From positions 992,001 to 1,056,000 of the forward strand of contig CP119313.1 in the NCBI GenBank assembly GCA_029202485.1: a DNA stretch of 64,000 nucleotides, given 5' to 3'. The first letter of the stretch is position 1. Each line of letters starts with the position of its first letter. The notes beneath the pieces were generated by a model. It saw nothing but the letters and a program-made list of their open reading frames with translations. It was not told the DNA's origin and searched no databases. Below, piece after piece: positions 1-9,315 of this stretch. The stretch is from Candidatus Pedobacter colombiensis. GTDB taxonomy: Bacteria > Bacteroidota > Bacteroidia > Sphingobacteriales > Sphingobacteriaceae. Position numbers and translations under genes: made by a program.

Positions 1-22
1 ATAACTAAATACTTAAAAATAT

Positions 23-134
<112 letters not shown>

Positions 135-142
135 CTTAAAAG

Positions 143-178
143 AAAGCCTTTCAGGAAACTGAAAGGCTTTTCTTGTTT
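143..178 (+). terminator. rRNA operon terminator
   Basis: A perfect 12-bp stem (143-154 with 159-170) closes on a GAAA tetraloop and runs into a T-rich tract. It lies about 10 nt past the 5S end, where an intrinsic terminator of the rRNA operon is expected. Confidence 0.9.
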
Positions 179-398
179 ATAACCCTTTTTTAAGGTTCTT
201 TTTAAGAGGATACATCGCTGTCTTTTGATGGCTTAATATGGTCTTATAATCAATAGAAATCAAATAATTGAAGATTGGAAATACACTTAGCTTAAAAGGC
301 AATTGTTGATAAACATTTTGGGGATGCAATTACCTTTGTTTTAGGTCAATAATTGCGAATAAAATAATGCTAATGCCGTAGATTGTGCATTTTTTGGT

Positions 399-406
399 TA
401 TCTTTG
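399..406 (+). promoter_or_regulatory. -7 promoter box of the desaturase gene
   Basis: TATCTTTG matches the Bacteroidota -7 consensus TAnnTTTG and would place the start site near 413, about 19 nt before the ATG. A TTG at 383-385 is closer than the usual 17-23 nt, so only the -7 box is convincing. A second match, TACCTTTG, lies at 331-338. Apart from these boxes, 180-431 holds nothing recognisable. Confidence 0.5.
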
Positions 407-431
407 ATACAAAATTTAAAATATAAAACGA

Positions 432-1412
432 ATGAGTTTTTTCGCAGAGAAAAGAAGGGAAGTAATGTTGCACATAGAAGGTTATATGCTTGATATGATG
501 GAGACTTACTTAAAACCAATTGACACAAATTGGCAACCGGCTGATTTCTTGCCAGATTCTACAAGCGAAACATTTTTCCAGGATATAAAAGTACTACGTG
601 AAAAGGCCAATGATCTTTCTTATGATCTGGTAGCAGTTTTAATTGGTGATACCATTACTGAGGAAGCCTTGCCAACTTATGAATCATGGTTGAGTATGGT
701 GGATGGAATTTCAAGGAATGAGCAAGGAGGATGGATGAAATGGGTACGTCACTGGACTGCAGAAGAAAATAGGCATGGTGATTTACTGAATAAGTATCTT
801 TATCTTTCAGGTCGTGTAGATATGCGTCAGATGGAAATCTCTACGCAATATCTGATTGCTGACGGTTTTGATATAGGTACAGGTCATGATCCTTATAGAA
901 ACTTTATTTATACCAGCTTCCAGGAATTGGCTACAAATATATCGCACAGAAGAGTGGCTTCATTGGCTAAAAGAGATGGAGATGCGTTATTGTCTAAAAT
1001 GTGTGGTGTAATTGCATCGGATGAGGCTCGTCACGCAAAAGCTTATAAGGATTTTATGAGTAAAATCTTTGAAGTAGATCCTAATGAAGCAATGATCGCT
1101 TTTGAAGATATGATGCGTCAGAAGATTGTGATGCCGGCGCATTTCCTTCGTGAGATGGGCTTGAAGATCGGACAAACTTTTGGACATTTCACAGATGCAG
1201 CTCAACGTCTAGGTGTTTATACAGCTATTGATTATGTAGAAATCATGCAGCAGTTAATCGAAGAGTGGAAATTGGATAGTATGCGTGATTTAAACGAGGC
1301 TGGAGAAAGAGCTCGTGATTACATCATGGCACTTCCTTCGAGATTGTTGCGCGTTGCAGATCGTATGAAAGCTCCAACAATGGAATATAAGTTTAGCTGG
1401 ATACATGCTTAA
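432..1412 (+). CDS. acyl-ACP desaturase (ferritin-like di-iron)
   Basis: The 326-residue protein belongs to the soluble fatty-acid desaturase type 2 family, which inserts a double bond into acyl chains carried on acyl carrier protein using a di-iron centre and reduced ferredoxin. The two ExxH iron-binding motifs are visible: EENRH at 111-115 and DEARH at 197-201, spaced as in the family. No signal peptide or membrane segment is present, fitting a cytosolic enzyme. It is a single-gene unit between its own -7 box and a strong palindromic terminator. The likely role is making monounsaturated fatty acids for membranes; double-bond position and substrate cannot be read from the sequence. Confidence 0.93.
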   Translation: MSFFAEKRREVMLHIEGYMLDMMETYLKPIDTNWQPADFLPDSTSETFFQDIKVLREKANDLSYDLVAVLIGDTITEEALPTYESWLSMVDGISRNEQGGWMKWVRHWTAEENRHGDLLNKYLYLSGRVDMRQMEISTQYLIADGFDIGTGHDPYRNFIYTSFQELATNISHRRVASLAKRDGDALLSKMCGVIASDEARHAKAYKDFMSKIFEVDPNEAMIAFEDMMRQKIVMPAHFLREMGLKIGQTFGHFTDAAQRLGVYTAIDYVEIMQQLIEEWKLDSMRDLNEAGERARDYIMALPSRLLRVADRMKAPTMEYKFSWIHA

Positions 1413-1427
1413 CTAAAAGATATCAAT

Positions 1428-1471
1428 AAACAAGAAAGGCTGAATAATTAATTATTCAGCCTTTCTTGTTT
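1428..1471. terminator. bidirectional terminator, desaturase / icmF
   Basis: A perfect 44-bp palindrome (1428-1449 with 1450-1471) sits between two convergent genes, 15 bp after one stop codon and 19 bp before the other. It has A-rich and T-rich outer ends on both strands, so it can serve as an intrinsic terminator in both directions. Confidence 0.9.
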
Positions 1472-1490
1472 TATAACACTGATGCCTCAG

Positions 1491-4400
1491 TTACATATTT
1501 CTTCGGTATTGACCACCAACTTCGTAAAGTGCATTGGATATTTGACCCAGTGAACATATTTTACAAACCTCCATCAGTTGTTCAAAGATATTGTCTCCTG
1601 CAATGGCAGATTTCTGAAGATTCTTTAATGCAGCATCAGCCTTGTCAGAATTTCTATCCTGGAATAATTGTAGTGCAGTAATTTGGTATTGTTTTTCTTC
1701 TTCTGTAGCTCGAATAACTTCTCCAGGGACAATCGTTGGAGAACCATTTTTATTCAGGAAAGTATTAACTCCAACAATAGGGTATTCTCCTGTATGTTTT
1801 AAAGTTTCATAGTAGAGACTTTCTTCCTGAATTTTGCCGCGTTGGTACATGGTTTCCATTGCACCCAATACACCTCCTCTATCGTTAATTCGTTTAAACT
1901 CCTGAAGTACGGCTTCTTCTACCAGATCGGTAAGATCTTCGATTATAAAAGCTCCCTGTAAAGGGTTTTCATTTTTGGCGAGACCCAGTTCACGGTTTAT
2001 GATTAACTGAATCGCCATCGCTCTGCGAACGGACTCTTCGGTAGGCGTGGTAATGGCTTCGTCATAAGCATTGGTATGCAGTGAATTGCAGTTGTCGTAG
2101 ATGGCATATAAAGCCTGCAAGGTTGTACGGATATCATTAAAGTCTATTTCCTGTGCGTGTAGTGAGCGCCCGGATGTTTGAATGTGATATTTTAACTTTT
2201 GCGATCTGTCATTTCCTTTGTATTTGTTTTTAATGGCTTTAGCCCATATACGGCGCGCAACGCGACCAATAACAGAATATTCGGGATCAATGCCATTAGA
2301 GAAGAAGAAGGATAGGTTAGGCGCAAAATCATCTATATTCATCCCTCTGCTCAAATAGTATTCAACAAAGGTAAAGCCGTTGCTTAATGTAAATGCCAGT
2401 TGTGAAATGGGATTTGCGCCTGCCTCTGCAATGTGATAGCCTGAAATGGATACCGAATAGAAATTGCGCACCTTCTCGCTAATAAAATAACTTTGGATAT
2501 CGCCCATCATCCTTAAAGCAAACTCTGTTGAGAAGATACAGGTATTTTGTGCCTGATCTTCTTTTAGAATATCTGCCTGAACGGTACCACGAACCGTGCT
2601 AATGGCATGTGCTCGTATTTTGTCGTAGACATCATCAGGTAGAACCTGATCGCCCGTAACGCCTAAGAGCATTAAGCCAAGGCCATTATTTCCTTCAGGA
2701 AGTGCGCCATTGTAAGTCGGCCGCTCTTGTCCTTTGGCTTTGTAAATGTCCTTTATCTTGTCGCTAACTTCTTTTTCTAATCCATGTGTAATGATGTATT
2801 TTTCGCACTGCTGATCGATGGCTGCATTCATAAAAAAACCTAACAGCATAGGAGCAGGACCATTGATGGTCATGGAAACAGACGTTGAAGGTGCACAGAG
2901 GTCAAAACCTGAATACAGTTTTTTAGCATCATCAATAGTTGCTATACTTACACCTGAGTTACCAATTTTCCCATAAATATCCGGCCTGATGTGTGGATCT
3001 TCACCATAAAGGGTAACAGAGTCGAAGGCTGTAGATAAACGGTGAGCTGGTTGACCCAAGGATACATAATGGAATCTTTTGTTGGTTCTTTCCGGACCAC
3101 CTTCACCGGCAAACATACGTGTAGGATCTTCTCCTTCACGCTTTAATGGGAATACTCCAGCCGCATAGGGGAATTCTCCTGGTACATTTTCCGTTAAAAG
3201 CCAACGAAGGATGTCACCCCAGTCTTCATATCTAGGTAATGATACCTTCGGAATTTGTAATTTCGATAAGGATTCATAGAACAAGGGTTGTTTAATTTCT
3301 TTATCCCTTACTTTGTAAACGAAAAACTCCTGCTTGTATTTTAGCTTGGTTTCCGGCCATTGACGGAGCAAGCGTTTGCATTCTCCATCCAATTGCTCTT
3401 CAAGGTGCTTGTATACATCCTCCAGTGTCTGAGTAAGGTTTTTACTTGCTGGAATATTTTTTACGGTAAGCTCTTCTTGTGATAATTTAATTACGCCCTG
3501 CAATTGATACAACTTGCGGGCAATGGTACTTTGTTTATCAACCCATTCATTATAAGTCTGGCTGGATTCAGCAATTTCTGCTAAGTATCTGATCCTGTCT
3601 GGCGGAATGATGTATATTTTTTCTGACTGCTCAGCTGTAAGTTCCATCTGCGCATCAAATTTAACACCTGTTTTTTCTTCAATCTTATCCATTAATGAAG
3701 TAAACAGGTTATTCATGCCAGGATCATTAAATTGTGAAGCCATAGTCCCGAATACCGGTATGGTTTCATCTTTGGCATCAAATAGATTATGATTGCGCTT
3801 ATATTGTTTGCGGACATCCCTTAAGGCATCAAGGGCACCTCTTTTGTCAAATTTATTTATAGCTACCAGGTCCGCAAAATCAAGCATATCGATTTTTTCG
3901 AGCTGGGTTGCCGCGCCGAACTCCGGAGTCATAACATATAAAGACACATCGCAATGTTCGGTAATCTCGGTATCAGACTGACCAATTCCGGAGGTTTCGA
4001 CAATGATGAGATCATATCCGGCTGCTTTGCAGATGTCAATACTTTCCTGTACATTTTTAGATAATGCGAGATTGGCTTGTCTGGTTGCCAGCGAGCGCAT
4101 ATATACACGTGGGTTATTGATGGCATTCATACGAATCCTATCTCCCAGTAATGCACCGCCCGTTTTACGTTTGGATGGGTCGACAGATATGATTGCTAAG
4201 GTTTTATCTTTTACTTCTATTAAGAATCGCCTCACCAACTCATCCACAAGAGATGATTTTCCTGAACCACCTGTTCCTGTAATACCTAATACTGGGGCTT
4301 GATTGCTTAAAGTTAGTTTTTTGAGCTCGTTTACAAATTTCTGAGCAGCTTCAGGATCATTTTCTGCTACAGTAATGGCAGCGGCGATACTCTTAATATC

Positions 4401-4883
4401 TTTCTGAGGAATAGATTTAAGTTCTCCGTTTAATGATTTTGTAGTGATGTAATCGGTTTGCTCCAGCATGTTATTGATCATACCTTGCAGACCCATTTTA
4501 CGGCCATCATCGGGAGAATATATTCTTGTGATGCCGTATGCCTGGAGTTCTTCGATTTCTGAGGGTAATATTACACCACCGCCACCGCCAAATATTTTAA
4601 TATGGGTTGCACCACGTTCCTGAAGGAGGTCGTACATATACTTGAAATATTCTATATGACCACCTTGATAGGAGGTCATTGCAATACCCTGAACATCTTC
4701 TTGAATTGCACAGTTTACCACTTCATCAACAGAACGGTTATGTCCTAAGTGTATGACTTCGGCTCCTGAGGATTGCAGGATACGGCGCATGATGTTGATT
4801 GTTGCGTCGTGCCCGTCAAAAAGTGCAGCAGCAGTAACAAAACGGATTTTATGTTTGGGTTTATAAATTTCAATTTGCTCCAT
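1491..4883 (-). CDS. icmF: fused isobutyryl-CoA mutase-type enzyme with built-in G-protein chaperone
   Basis: The 1130-residue protein joins three modules in IcmF order. First is a B12-binding domain (about 10-145) with the base-off histidine motif DGHDA at 23-27. Next is a MeaB-like GTPase (about 195-430) with P-loop GTGGSGKSS, the signature DPSKRKTGG at 235-243, ETSGIGQSD at 296-304 and NKFD at 343-346. Last is a mutase catalytic domain (about 540 to the end) containing MFAGEGGPERTN. IcmF enzymes interconvert branched and linear acyl-CoAs with adenosylcobalamin, and the GTPase part protects and reloads the cofactor. The local GVFP and MFAGEG pattern fits IcmF better than methylmalonyl-CoA mutase, but substrate choice is inferred. 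No B12 riboswitch is visible upstream. Confidence 0.93.
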   Translation of the reverse strand: MEQIEIYKPKHKIRFVTAAALFDGHDATINIMRRILQSSGAEVIHLGHNRSVDEVVNCAIQEDVQGIAMTSYQGGHIEYFKYMYDLLQERGATHIKIFGGGGGVILPSEIEELQAYGITRIYSPDDGRKMGLQGMINNMLEQTDYITTKSLNGELKSIPQKDIKSIAAAITVAENDPEAAQKFVNELKKLTLSNQAPVLGITGTGGSGKSSLVDELVRRFLIEVKDKTLAIISVDPSKRKTGGALLGDRIRMNAINNPRVYMRSLATRQANLALSKNVQESIDICKAAGYDLIIVETSGIGQSDTEITEHCDVSLYVMTPEFGAATQLEKIDMLDFADLVAINKFDKRGALDALRDVRKQYKRNHNLFDAKDETIPVFGTMASQFNDPGMNNLFTSLMDKIEEKTGVKFDAQMELTAEQSEKIYIIPPDRIRYLAEIAESSQTYNEWVDKQSTIARKLYQLQGVIKLSQEELTVKNIPASKNLTQTLEDVYKHLEEQLDGECKRLLRQWPETKLKYKQEFFVYKVRDKEIKQPLFYESLSKLQIPKVSLPRYEDWGDILRWLLTENVPGEFPYAAGVFPLKREGEDPTRMFAGEGGPERTNKRFHYVSLGQPAHRLSTAFDSVTLYGEDPHIRPDIYGKIGNSGVSIATIDDAKKLYSGFDLCAPSTSVSMTINGPAPMLLGFFMNAAIDQQCEKYIITHGLEKEVSDKIKDIYKAKGQERPTYNGALPEGNNGLGLMLLGVTGDQVLPDDVYDKIRAHAISTVRGTVQADILKEDQAQNTCIFSTEFALRMMGDIQSYFISEKVRNFYSVSISGYHIAEAGANPISQLAFTLSNGFTFVEYYLSRGMNIDDFAPNLSFFFSNGIDPEYSVIGRVARRIWAKAIKNKYKGNDRSQKLKYHIQTSGRSLHAQEIDFNDIRTTLQALYAIYDNCNSLHTNAYDEAITTPTEESVRRAMAIQLIINRELGLAKNENPLQGAFIIEDLTDLVEEAVLQEFKRINDRGGVLGAMETMYQRGKIQEESLYYETLKHTGEYPIVGVNTFLNKNGSPTIVPGEVIRATEEEKQYQITALQLFQDRNSDKADAALKNLQKSAIAGDNIFEQLMEVCKICSLGQISNALYEVGGQYRRNM

Positions 4884-4905
4884 AATAGGTTTTATAATCG
4901 GTATG

Positions 4906-4913
4906 CAAAGGTA
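4906..4913 (-). promoter_or_regulatory. -7 promoter box of icmF
   Basis: Read on the minus strand this is TACCTTTG, a full match to TAnnTTTG, 22 nt before the icmF ATG. No TTG is seen at the right distance upstream, so it is only a candidate. Confidence 0.45.
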
Positions 4914-4967
4914 ACAAAAACTGAGAGGAGCTAGGTAGAAACAGGCTTATCAAATACACTAAGGAGG

Positions 4968-5010
4968 TAAACAAAAAGGCTGTTCTGGTTTTTGTTCCAG
5001 AACAGCCTTT
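4968..5010 (-). terminator. terminator of the pafA gene
   Basis: A perfect 14-bp stem (4975-4988 with 4997-5010) is followed on the minus strand by a T-rich run. It lies 23 bp past the phosphatase stop codon and before the icmF promoter. Confidence 0.9.
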
Positions 5011-5032
5011 AAAGATGGTATAATAGCTCCTT

Positions 5033-6697
5033 TTATTGATGTGTAAGCTCTGTAATTGGTTCGCCAATACAGCCGCTAGGCATTTGTATGTGTAACATGG
5101 CAGCTAATGTTGCCGCAATATCCGTCATGTAATGTTGTTTATTGGTTTTTCCGGCTTTCACATTCCAGCCCATAAATACACATGGTATATGCGAATCATA
5201 GGGTGCCCATGCGCCGTGGGTTGTGCCTGTTTTACCTCCACTAAAGTAATTCGATTTTAATATATAATATACATCTCCACTTCGGCGGGCATTATACCCA
5301 TAAGTCAGGGATTTTTTAATTTGTTCTGGTAAGGTTGTGGTTGCAAGTTTGCTGAGGTCAACTGCATCAAAGACTTCATCTTTGGTTCTTAATATATCAA
5401 TAACCAAAGATTTTATAGCATCAAAGTCTGCTTTAGCTGATTTTATGGCTTCGCGGTTAAAGTAAAACTGACCATTTGCAGAAGCTGTTATGGCTTTCTT
5501 AATTTTAAAGTTTTCTTCTATTGCTGCATTCAAGTCTTTAAGGACTGCACCTTCATCAAAGGTTCCTCCAGGTAATTTGTGCTCAGTCATAAACCCAGGA
5601 ACGTGTGCTGCACCATGATCAGCTGAAAGGAAGAACAGGTAATTTCCTTTACCAAATTTGTTGTCCAAATAATTAAAGAAATCTTCCAGATCCTTATCTA
5701 GTCTAAGATAAGTATCTTCAGCTTCTACAGAGTTTGGACCATATTGGTGACCTACATAATCCGTTGCCGAGCAGCTCACCGCTAAAAAGTCTGTCGTATT
5801 ATTTTGTCCCATTTTCTCCGCAGAGATAGCTAATTTGGCCAGATCAAGGGTGATAGTATTTCCATAAGGCGTACTTTTAATGATCTCGTAATTTTTGCCT
5901 ATGTAAAGTTTTAGCGGGTGTGGGAAAGTGGGTGTTTCTTCTCCTTTGGTTTTCCTTTCGTAGATTTTGTTATCTTCAGTACTTTGGGTGTAGCTATTAA
6001 TAGGGTATAGGGTATTCCAGTTTTTTGCAAAAAACTGATCTGCAGTTTTCTGTTTGTTATAATCCTGAACCCATGCTGGCAGCTGTTTCATATAATAGGT
6101 GCTGGTAATCCAATCACCGGTTTGTCCGTCATACCAGTAAGCAGCATTGGCTGAATGTCCGGCAGGCAGGATAGAGCCACGATCTTTAAGTGAGATGCCT
6201 ATTACTTTGCTTTTGAAATTTGTCGCTAAACGAAGCTCATCGGTAATGGTAGTGGTTAACATGTTTTTTGGTGACATCACGCCAGCCATTGTACTACTTC
6301 CAACTGTTGTTACAGTGGTATCTTCTGCACAATACATATTTCTTTTTAACTTGGCATCATACCAGTCATTTCCGATAATACCATTGATGGCAGGAGTTGA
6401 TCCCGTATAAATGCTGGAGTGTCCGCAAGCTGTAATTGTTGGGGTATACGGAATTAATGTGTTTTCGGCAGAAAATCCTTCATTTACTAATCTTTTAAAG
6501 CCTCCATTTGAATACCTGCTGTAGTATCGGTACAAGTAGTCCCATCTCATTTGGTCTATAATCAGACCTACAACTATTTTTGGCCTGTTTATCTCAGCAG
6601 AAGTTTCTTTTGATCCGCTTTTTACCGTCTTTTTTTGAGCTGTTGACAGCTGACTGATCAGAATAAGCGCAGTAAATAATAGGTAAGTTTTTCTCAT
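5033..6697 (-). CDS. pafA: PafA-type alkaline phosphatase, exported
   Basis: The 554-residue protein begins with a signal peptide (residues 1-20) and continues as an alkaline-phosphatase-superfamily phosphodiesterase/nucleotide pyrophosphatase domain. The metal-binding IIDQMRWDY lies at 46-54. The nucleophile threonine is T89 in ITACGHSSIYTGS, and a second metal site is SADHGAAH. These match the PafA group, phosphate-irrepressible phosphomonoesterases with broad substrate range that release phosphate in the periplasm. The gene appears to be transcribed alone, with a terminator after it and an inverted repeat before it. The substrate spectrum here is inferred from the family. Confidence 0.88.
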   Translation of the reverse strand: MRKTYLLFTALILISQLSTAQKKTVKSGSKETSAEINRPKIVVGLIIDQMRWDYLYRYYSRYSNGGFKRLVNEGFSAENTLIPYTPTITACGHSSIYTGSTPAINGIIGNDWYDAKLKRNMYCAEDTTVTTVGSSTMAGVMSPKNMLTTTITDELRLATNFKSKVIGISLKDRGSILPAGHSANAAYWYDGQTGDWITSTYYMKQLPAWVQDYNKQKTADQFFAKNWNTLYPINSYTQSTEDNKIYERKTKGEETPTFPHPLKLYIGKNYEIIKSTPYGNTITLDLAKLAISAEKMGQNNTTDFLAVSCSATDYVGHQYGPNSVEAEDTYLRLDKDLEDFFNYLDNKFGKGNYLFFLSADHGAAHVPGFMTEHKLPGGTFDEGAVLKDLNAAIEENFKIKKAITASANGQFYFNREAIKSAKADFDAIKSLVIDILRTKDEVFDAVDLSKLATTTLPEQIKKSLTYGYNARRSGDVYYILKSNYFSGGKTGTTHGAWAPYDSHIPCVFMGWNVKAGKTNKQHYMTDIAATLAAMLHIQMPSGCIGEPITELTHQ

Positions 6698-6717
6698 GAT
6701 GTGTTTTTGTGATTAGC

Positions 6718-6754
6718 GGTAAATATAAATACTTGATGATAAGTATTCTTTACC
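6718..6754. repeat. inverted repeat between pafA and folC
   Basis: GGTAAA (6718-6723) pairs with TTTACC (6749-6754), and inside it AATACTT (6728-6734) pairs with AAGTATT (6741-6747), with a small asymmetric bulge. It lies between the folC stop codon and the pafA start. There is no clear T-tract, so it could be a weak terminator for the folC run or an operator for pafA. Confidence 0.4.
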
Positions 6755-6768
6755 ATTATGTAAAGATT

Positions 6769-8055
6769 TCATAGCACTTCGGCTACTACAAATGTACTGC
6801 CACCAATGAAAATAAGATCATTTGCTCCTGCATTCCTTTTAGCAGCCTGAACAGCCAAAGCAACGGTGTCAAAAGTCTGACCATTTAAATCATATTTTTT
6901 AGCTTGAGCAGCCAAATCTACAGCTGGTAGTGCTCTTTCTAGCTGTGGTTGGCAGAAATAATAATCAGCATGGACAGGTAGCAATGCCAAAACACCACTG
7001 ATATCCTTATCTTTTACCATTCCAATAACGATGTGCAAGCGCTCATGATCAGTTGTATAGATGTTTTGCATGACCTCAGTAATACCGGCTATATTATGTC
7101 CCGTATCGCAAATGATAAGCGGATGTTCGCTTAATTTCTGCCATCTGCCTTGAAGTCCTGTTAAATCTTTTACATGCTTCAATGCGTCATAAATATGATC
7201 ATCAGTTATTTTATATCCTTTTTCTTTCAAAATGGCTATGGCCTGTAGAACGGTGAGCACATTTTTTAATTGATAAAAACCATTAAGGTCAAGTTCAAGA
7301 TCCTTATAAAGAAGTTCGAAGCCTTTGTATACTGATGTATTGAGGTATTCCTTTTGTCTGCTTGTATTTGCAACATGGAGTTCCTGATCTGCAAAAAATA
7401 TCCTGCTTTCAGTCTCCGCTGCTTTTTTAATAAATACTTGCGCGCTTTCCAGCTGCTTTTCTCCAATAACAACGGGGATGCCTGGTTTAATGATACCTGC
7501 TTTTTCTACAGCGATTTCGGGCAGTGTATTGCCCAGTATATTGGTATGATCAAGACTGATATTAGTAATGACTGATAGCTCGGGGGTAATGATGTTTGTG
7601 GAGTCTAAACGCCCACCTAATCCTACTTCAATAATGGCAATATCTACTTGTTCTTTAGCAAAAAAAGAAAAGGCCATGGCTACAGTAGCCTCAAAAAATG
7701 AGGGATTGATCTTCTCGATGATAGACTGTTGTTGATTTACAAAATCAGTAACAAAGTCTTCTGCAACCATTTCTCCATTGATTCTGATGCGCTCTCTGAA
7801 ATCTTTGAGGTGAGGGGAGGTGTATAGACCTGTTTTATAGCCTGCCTGTTGAAAAATAGCGGCCAACATGTGAGATGTTGATCCTTTGCCATTTGTGCCT
7901 CCGACATGGATAGTTTTGAACCTGGTTTGTGGATTCCCCAGGTTTTCGCACATGGCGACTATGTTGTGGAGATCTTTTTTAAAAGCAACAGTGCCAACGC
8001 GTGTAAACATTGGCAACTTGCTGTATAAATAGTCAATTGTTTGCTTATAATTCAT
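6769..8055 (-). CDS. folC: dihydrofolate/folylpolyglutamate synthase
   Basis: This Mur-ligase-family enzyme adds glutamate to dihydropteroate and to folates in the cytosol. The ATP-binding loop GGTNGKGST lies near residues 53-61, followed by the central Mur domain (VGLGGRLDSTNII; ITNISLDHTNILG) and a C-terminal domain containing DTGHN. I start at the ATG at 8055 (MNYKQTIDYLYSKLPMF) because family members begin there; the frame stays open ten codons further to 8085. It follows the TonB-like gene on the same strand at short distance and probably ends that transcript, although its role is unrelated to envelope energy transfer. Confidence 0.93.
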   Translation of the reverse strand: MNYKQTIDYLYSKLPMFTRVGTVAFKKDLHNIVAMCENLGNPQTRFKTIHVGGTNGKGSTSHMLAAIFQQAGYKTGLYTSPHLKDFRERIRINGEMVAEDFVTDFVNQQQSIIEKINPSFFEATVAMAFSFFAKEQVDIAIIEVGLGGRLDSTNIITPELSVITNISLDHTNILGNTLPEIAVEKAGIIKPGIPVVIGEKQLESAQVFIKKAAETESRIFFADQELHVANTSRQKEYLNTSVYKGFELLYKDLELDLNGFYQLKNVLTVLQAIAILKEKGYKITDDHIYDALKHVKDLTGLQGRWQKLSEHPLIICDTGHNIAGITEVMQNIYTTDHERLHIVIGMVKDKDISGVLALLPVHADYYFCQPQLERALPAVDLAAQAKKYDLNGQTFDTVALAVQAAKRNAGANDLIFIGGSTFVVAEVL

Positions 8056-8095
8056 TTGTAAAGCCTGAGCAGGCAAAATTACCAAAGCGAACGAA

Positions 8096-8914
8096 TTATT
8101 TCACTTTAAAGTTGAAAACAACTACACCAATTTGAACATCGGGAGCGGATTCTGACTGTGTTAAGCGTGCTCCCATTACGGCATCTTTACACTTTTGCCA
8201 TAACTCTCTGTCATTTAGTGTTGTTCCTTTAACTCCTGGAGTGGCATCGATAACAATTCCGCTTTTATTAATTTTTATCCTTACTGCAATTTTTCCTGTT
8301 TTTTGTCCATCATCCTGTGGAGTTACCAGGTTGGTAAATTTCCTTAAGGCGATTGGTGTTTCTCCAAAACCGGAACCACCTTCACCATAATTGTTGGCGA
8401 GTGGATCGCCGTTAACACTTCCTTGATTACCGGGTGTTTCACCTGTTCCATCACCACCGCCTGTCCCTTTATTGGGTTTGCCTTTATAAAGCGCATTCTG
8501 ATTGATAGTTGGTTGCGCAGGTTTACTTTCCGTTGAAGTAGCAACTGGTGTGGAGGTACTTTTAGTTGCTTTTGTTTTGATACTTACCGCATCTTCGGTA
8601 CTTTGAGTTACAATGTCCTTATCACTGGTTTGTGCAGTAGATACTTGAGGAGTAGGTTTGGTAACCACCACTTTGTCTGGTGCTTGTTTGTTTGCATCAG
8701 GATCGGCAGACGGTTCTTCAATACTGGTATAATCCGTTCCCATACCTTCTACAGAAGTCCCGTAATTGACTACCATACCACCCATACCTGCTTCAACTTC
8801 GGGCTTAAAGGTACCAATGGCAATAAAAAAGCTTAAGGCAAGCAGGACCGCCATGATGCCGGTTGATATCGCTACTGCCTTAGGATAATTATTTTCTTCT
8901 TTAGGATAGGTCAT
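8096..8914 (-). CDS. TonB-like energy transducer
   Basis: The 272-residue protein has a short cytoplasmic start, one membrane segment (about 13-32), a long linker rich in Thr, Ser, Pro, Lys and Gly (about 60-190), and a C-terminal TonB/TolA-like fold (about 195-272) containing KIAVRIKINKSG. This is TonB/TolA architecture: anchored in the inner membrane by ExbB/ExbD and reaching across the periplasm to outer-membrane partners. It overlaps exbD by one base (TAATG), suggesting coupled translation. The linker is Gly-rich near its end and not strictly Pro-Glu/Pro-Lys repeats, so a TolA-like role cannot be excluded. Confidence 0.8.
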   Translation of the reverse strand: MTYPKEENNYPKAVAISTGIMAVLLALSFFIAIGTFKPEVEAGMGGMVVNYGTSVEGMGTDYTSIEEPSADPDANKQAPDKVVVTKPTPQVSTAQTSDKDIVTQSTEDAVSIKTKATKSTSTPVATSTESKPAQPTINQNALYKGKPNKGTGGGDGTGETPGNQGSVNGDPLANNYGEGGSGFGETPIALRKFTNLVTPQDDGQKTGKIAVRIKINKSGIVIDATPGVKGTTLNDRELWQKCKDAVMGARLTQSESAPDVQIGVVVFNFKVK

Positions 8915-9315
8915 TATTTCTTAGGTTCTACAGCAAGTACAACTTTCAGTTTCAATTTGTTTGCTACATCAAATACCTGCATGGTATTTTCTATAGAAAC
9001 ACCTCTGGCAACATAAAGCACAATGGTCAGATCCGGTGAAGCTTTCTGATAAGCTTCTATCATAGGTTGCATCTGATCCAATAAAACCTTTTGTTTATCT
9101 ACAAAATAATTTAGCTTCTCATCTATAGATACGGTAACGGTTTTTTGTGCCGAAGATTGCTGTCCGGATTCAGAACGTGGTAATAATAGTTTTACTACTT
9201 GCGGATTAACTACGGCTGATGCCAATAGAAAAAACAGCAGTAGAAAGAACATGATGTCGTTGAGGGCAGAGGTATGAACCTCTACTGTCCCTCTATTTCT
9301 TTTGCGTAGATTCAT
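8914..9315 (-). CDS. exbD: ExbD/TolR-family proton-channel subunit
   Basis: The 133-residue protein has a basic N-terminus, a single membrane helix (about 20-39, LNDIMFFLLLFFLLASAV) and a periplasmic domain. The Asp at the start of the helix (LND-I) is at the position of the essential proton-carrying residue of ExbD/TolR. It forms the inner-membrane motor with the ExbB protein encoded immediately upstream. Both its start and stop codons overlap neighbouring genes by one base, so stoichiometric coupled translation is likely. Confidence 0.9.
   Translation of the reverse strand: MNLRKRNRGTVEVHTSALNDIMFFLLLFFLLASAVVNPQVVKLLLPRSESGQQSSAQKTVTVSIDEKLNYFVDKQKVLLDQMQPMIEAYQKASPDLTIVLYVARGVSIENTMQVFDVANKLKLKVVLAVEPKK

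Noticed and set aside
3607..4302. Three plus-strand open frames (3607-3792, 3793-3981, 4003-4302) inside icmF
   Set aside because: They lie fully antisense to strongly conserved GTPase and B12-domain codons and have Ser/Leu-rich shadow composition without any motif.
4884..5032. B12 riboswitch upstream of icmF
   Set aside because: The gap holds only a -7 box and a terminator hairpin, with no B12-box-like sequence or room for the aptamer.
4870..5067. Minus-strand frame of 65 codons between pafA and icmF
   Set aside because: It crosses the pafA terminator and the icmF promoter and overlaps the icmF start in another frame.
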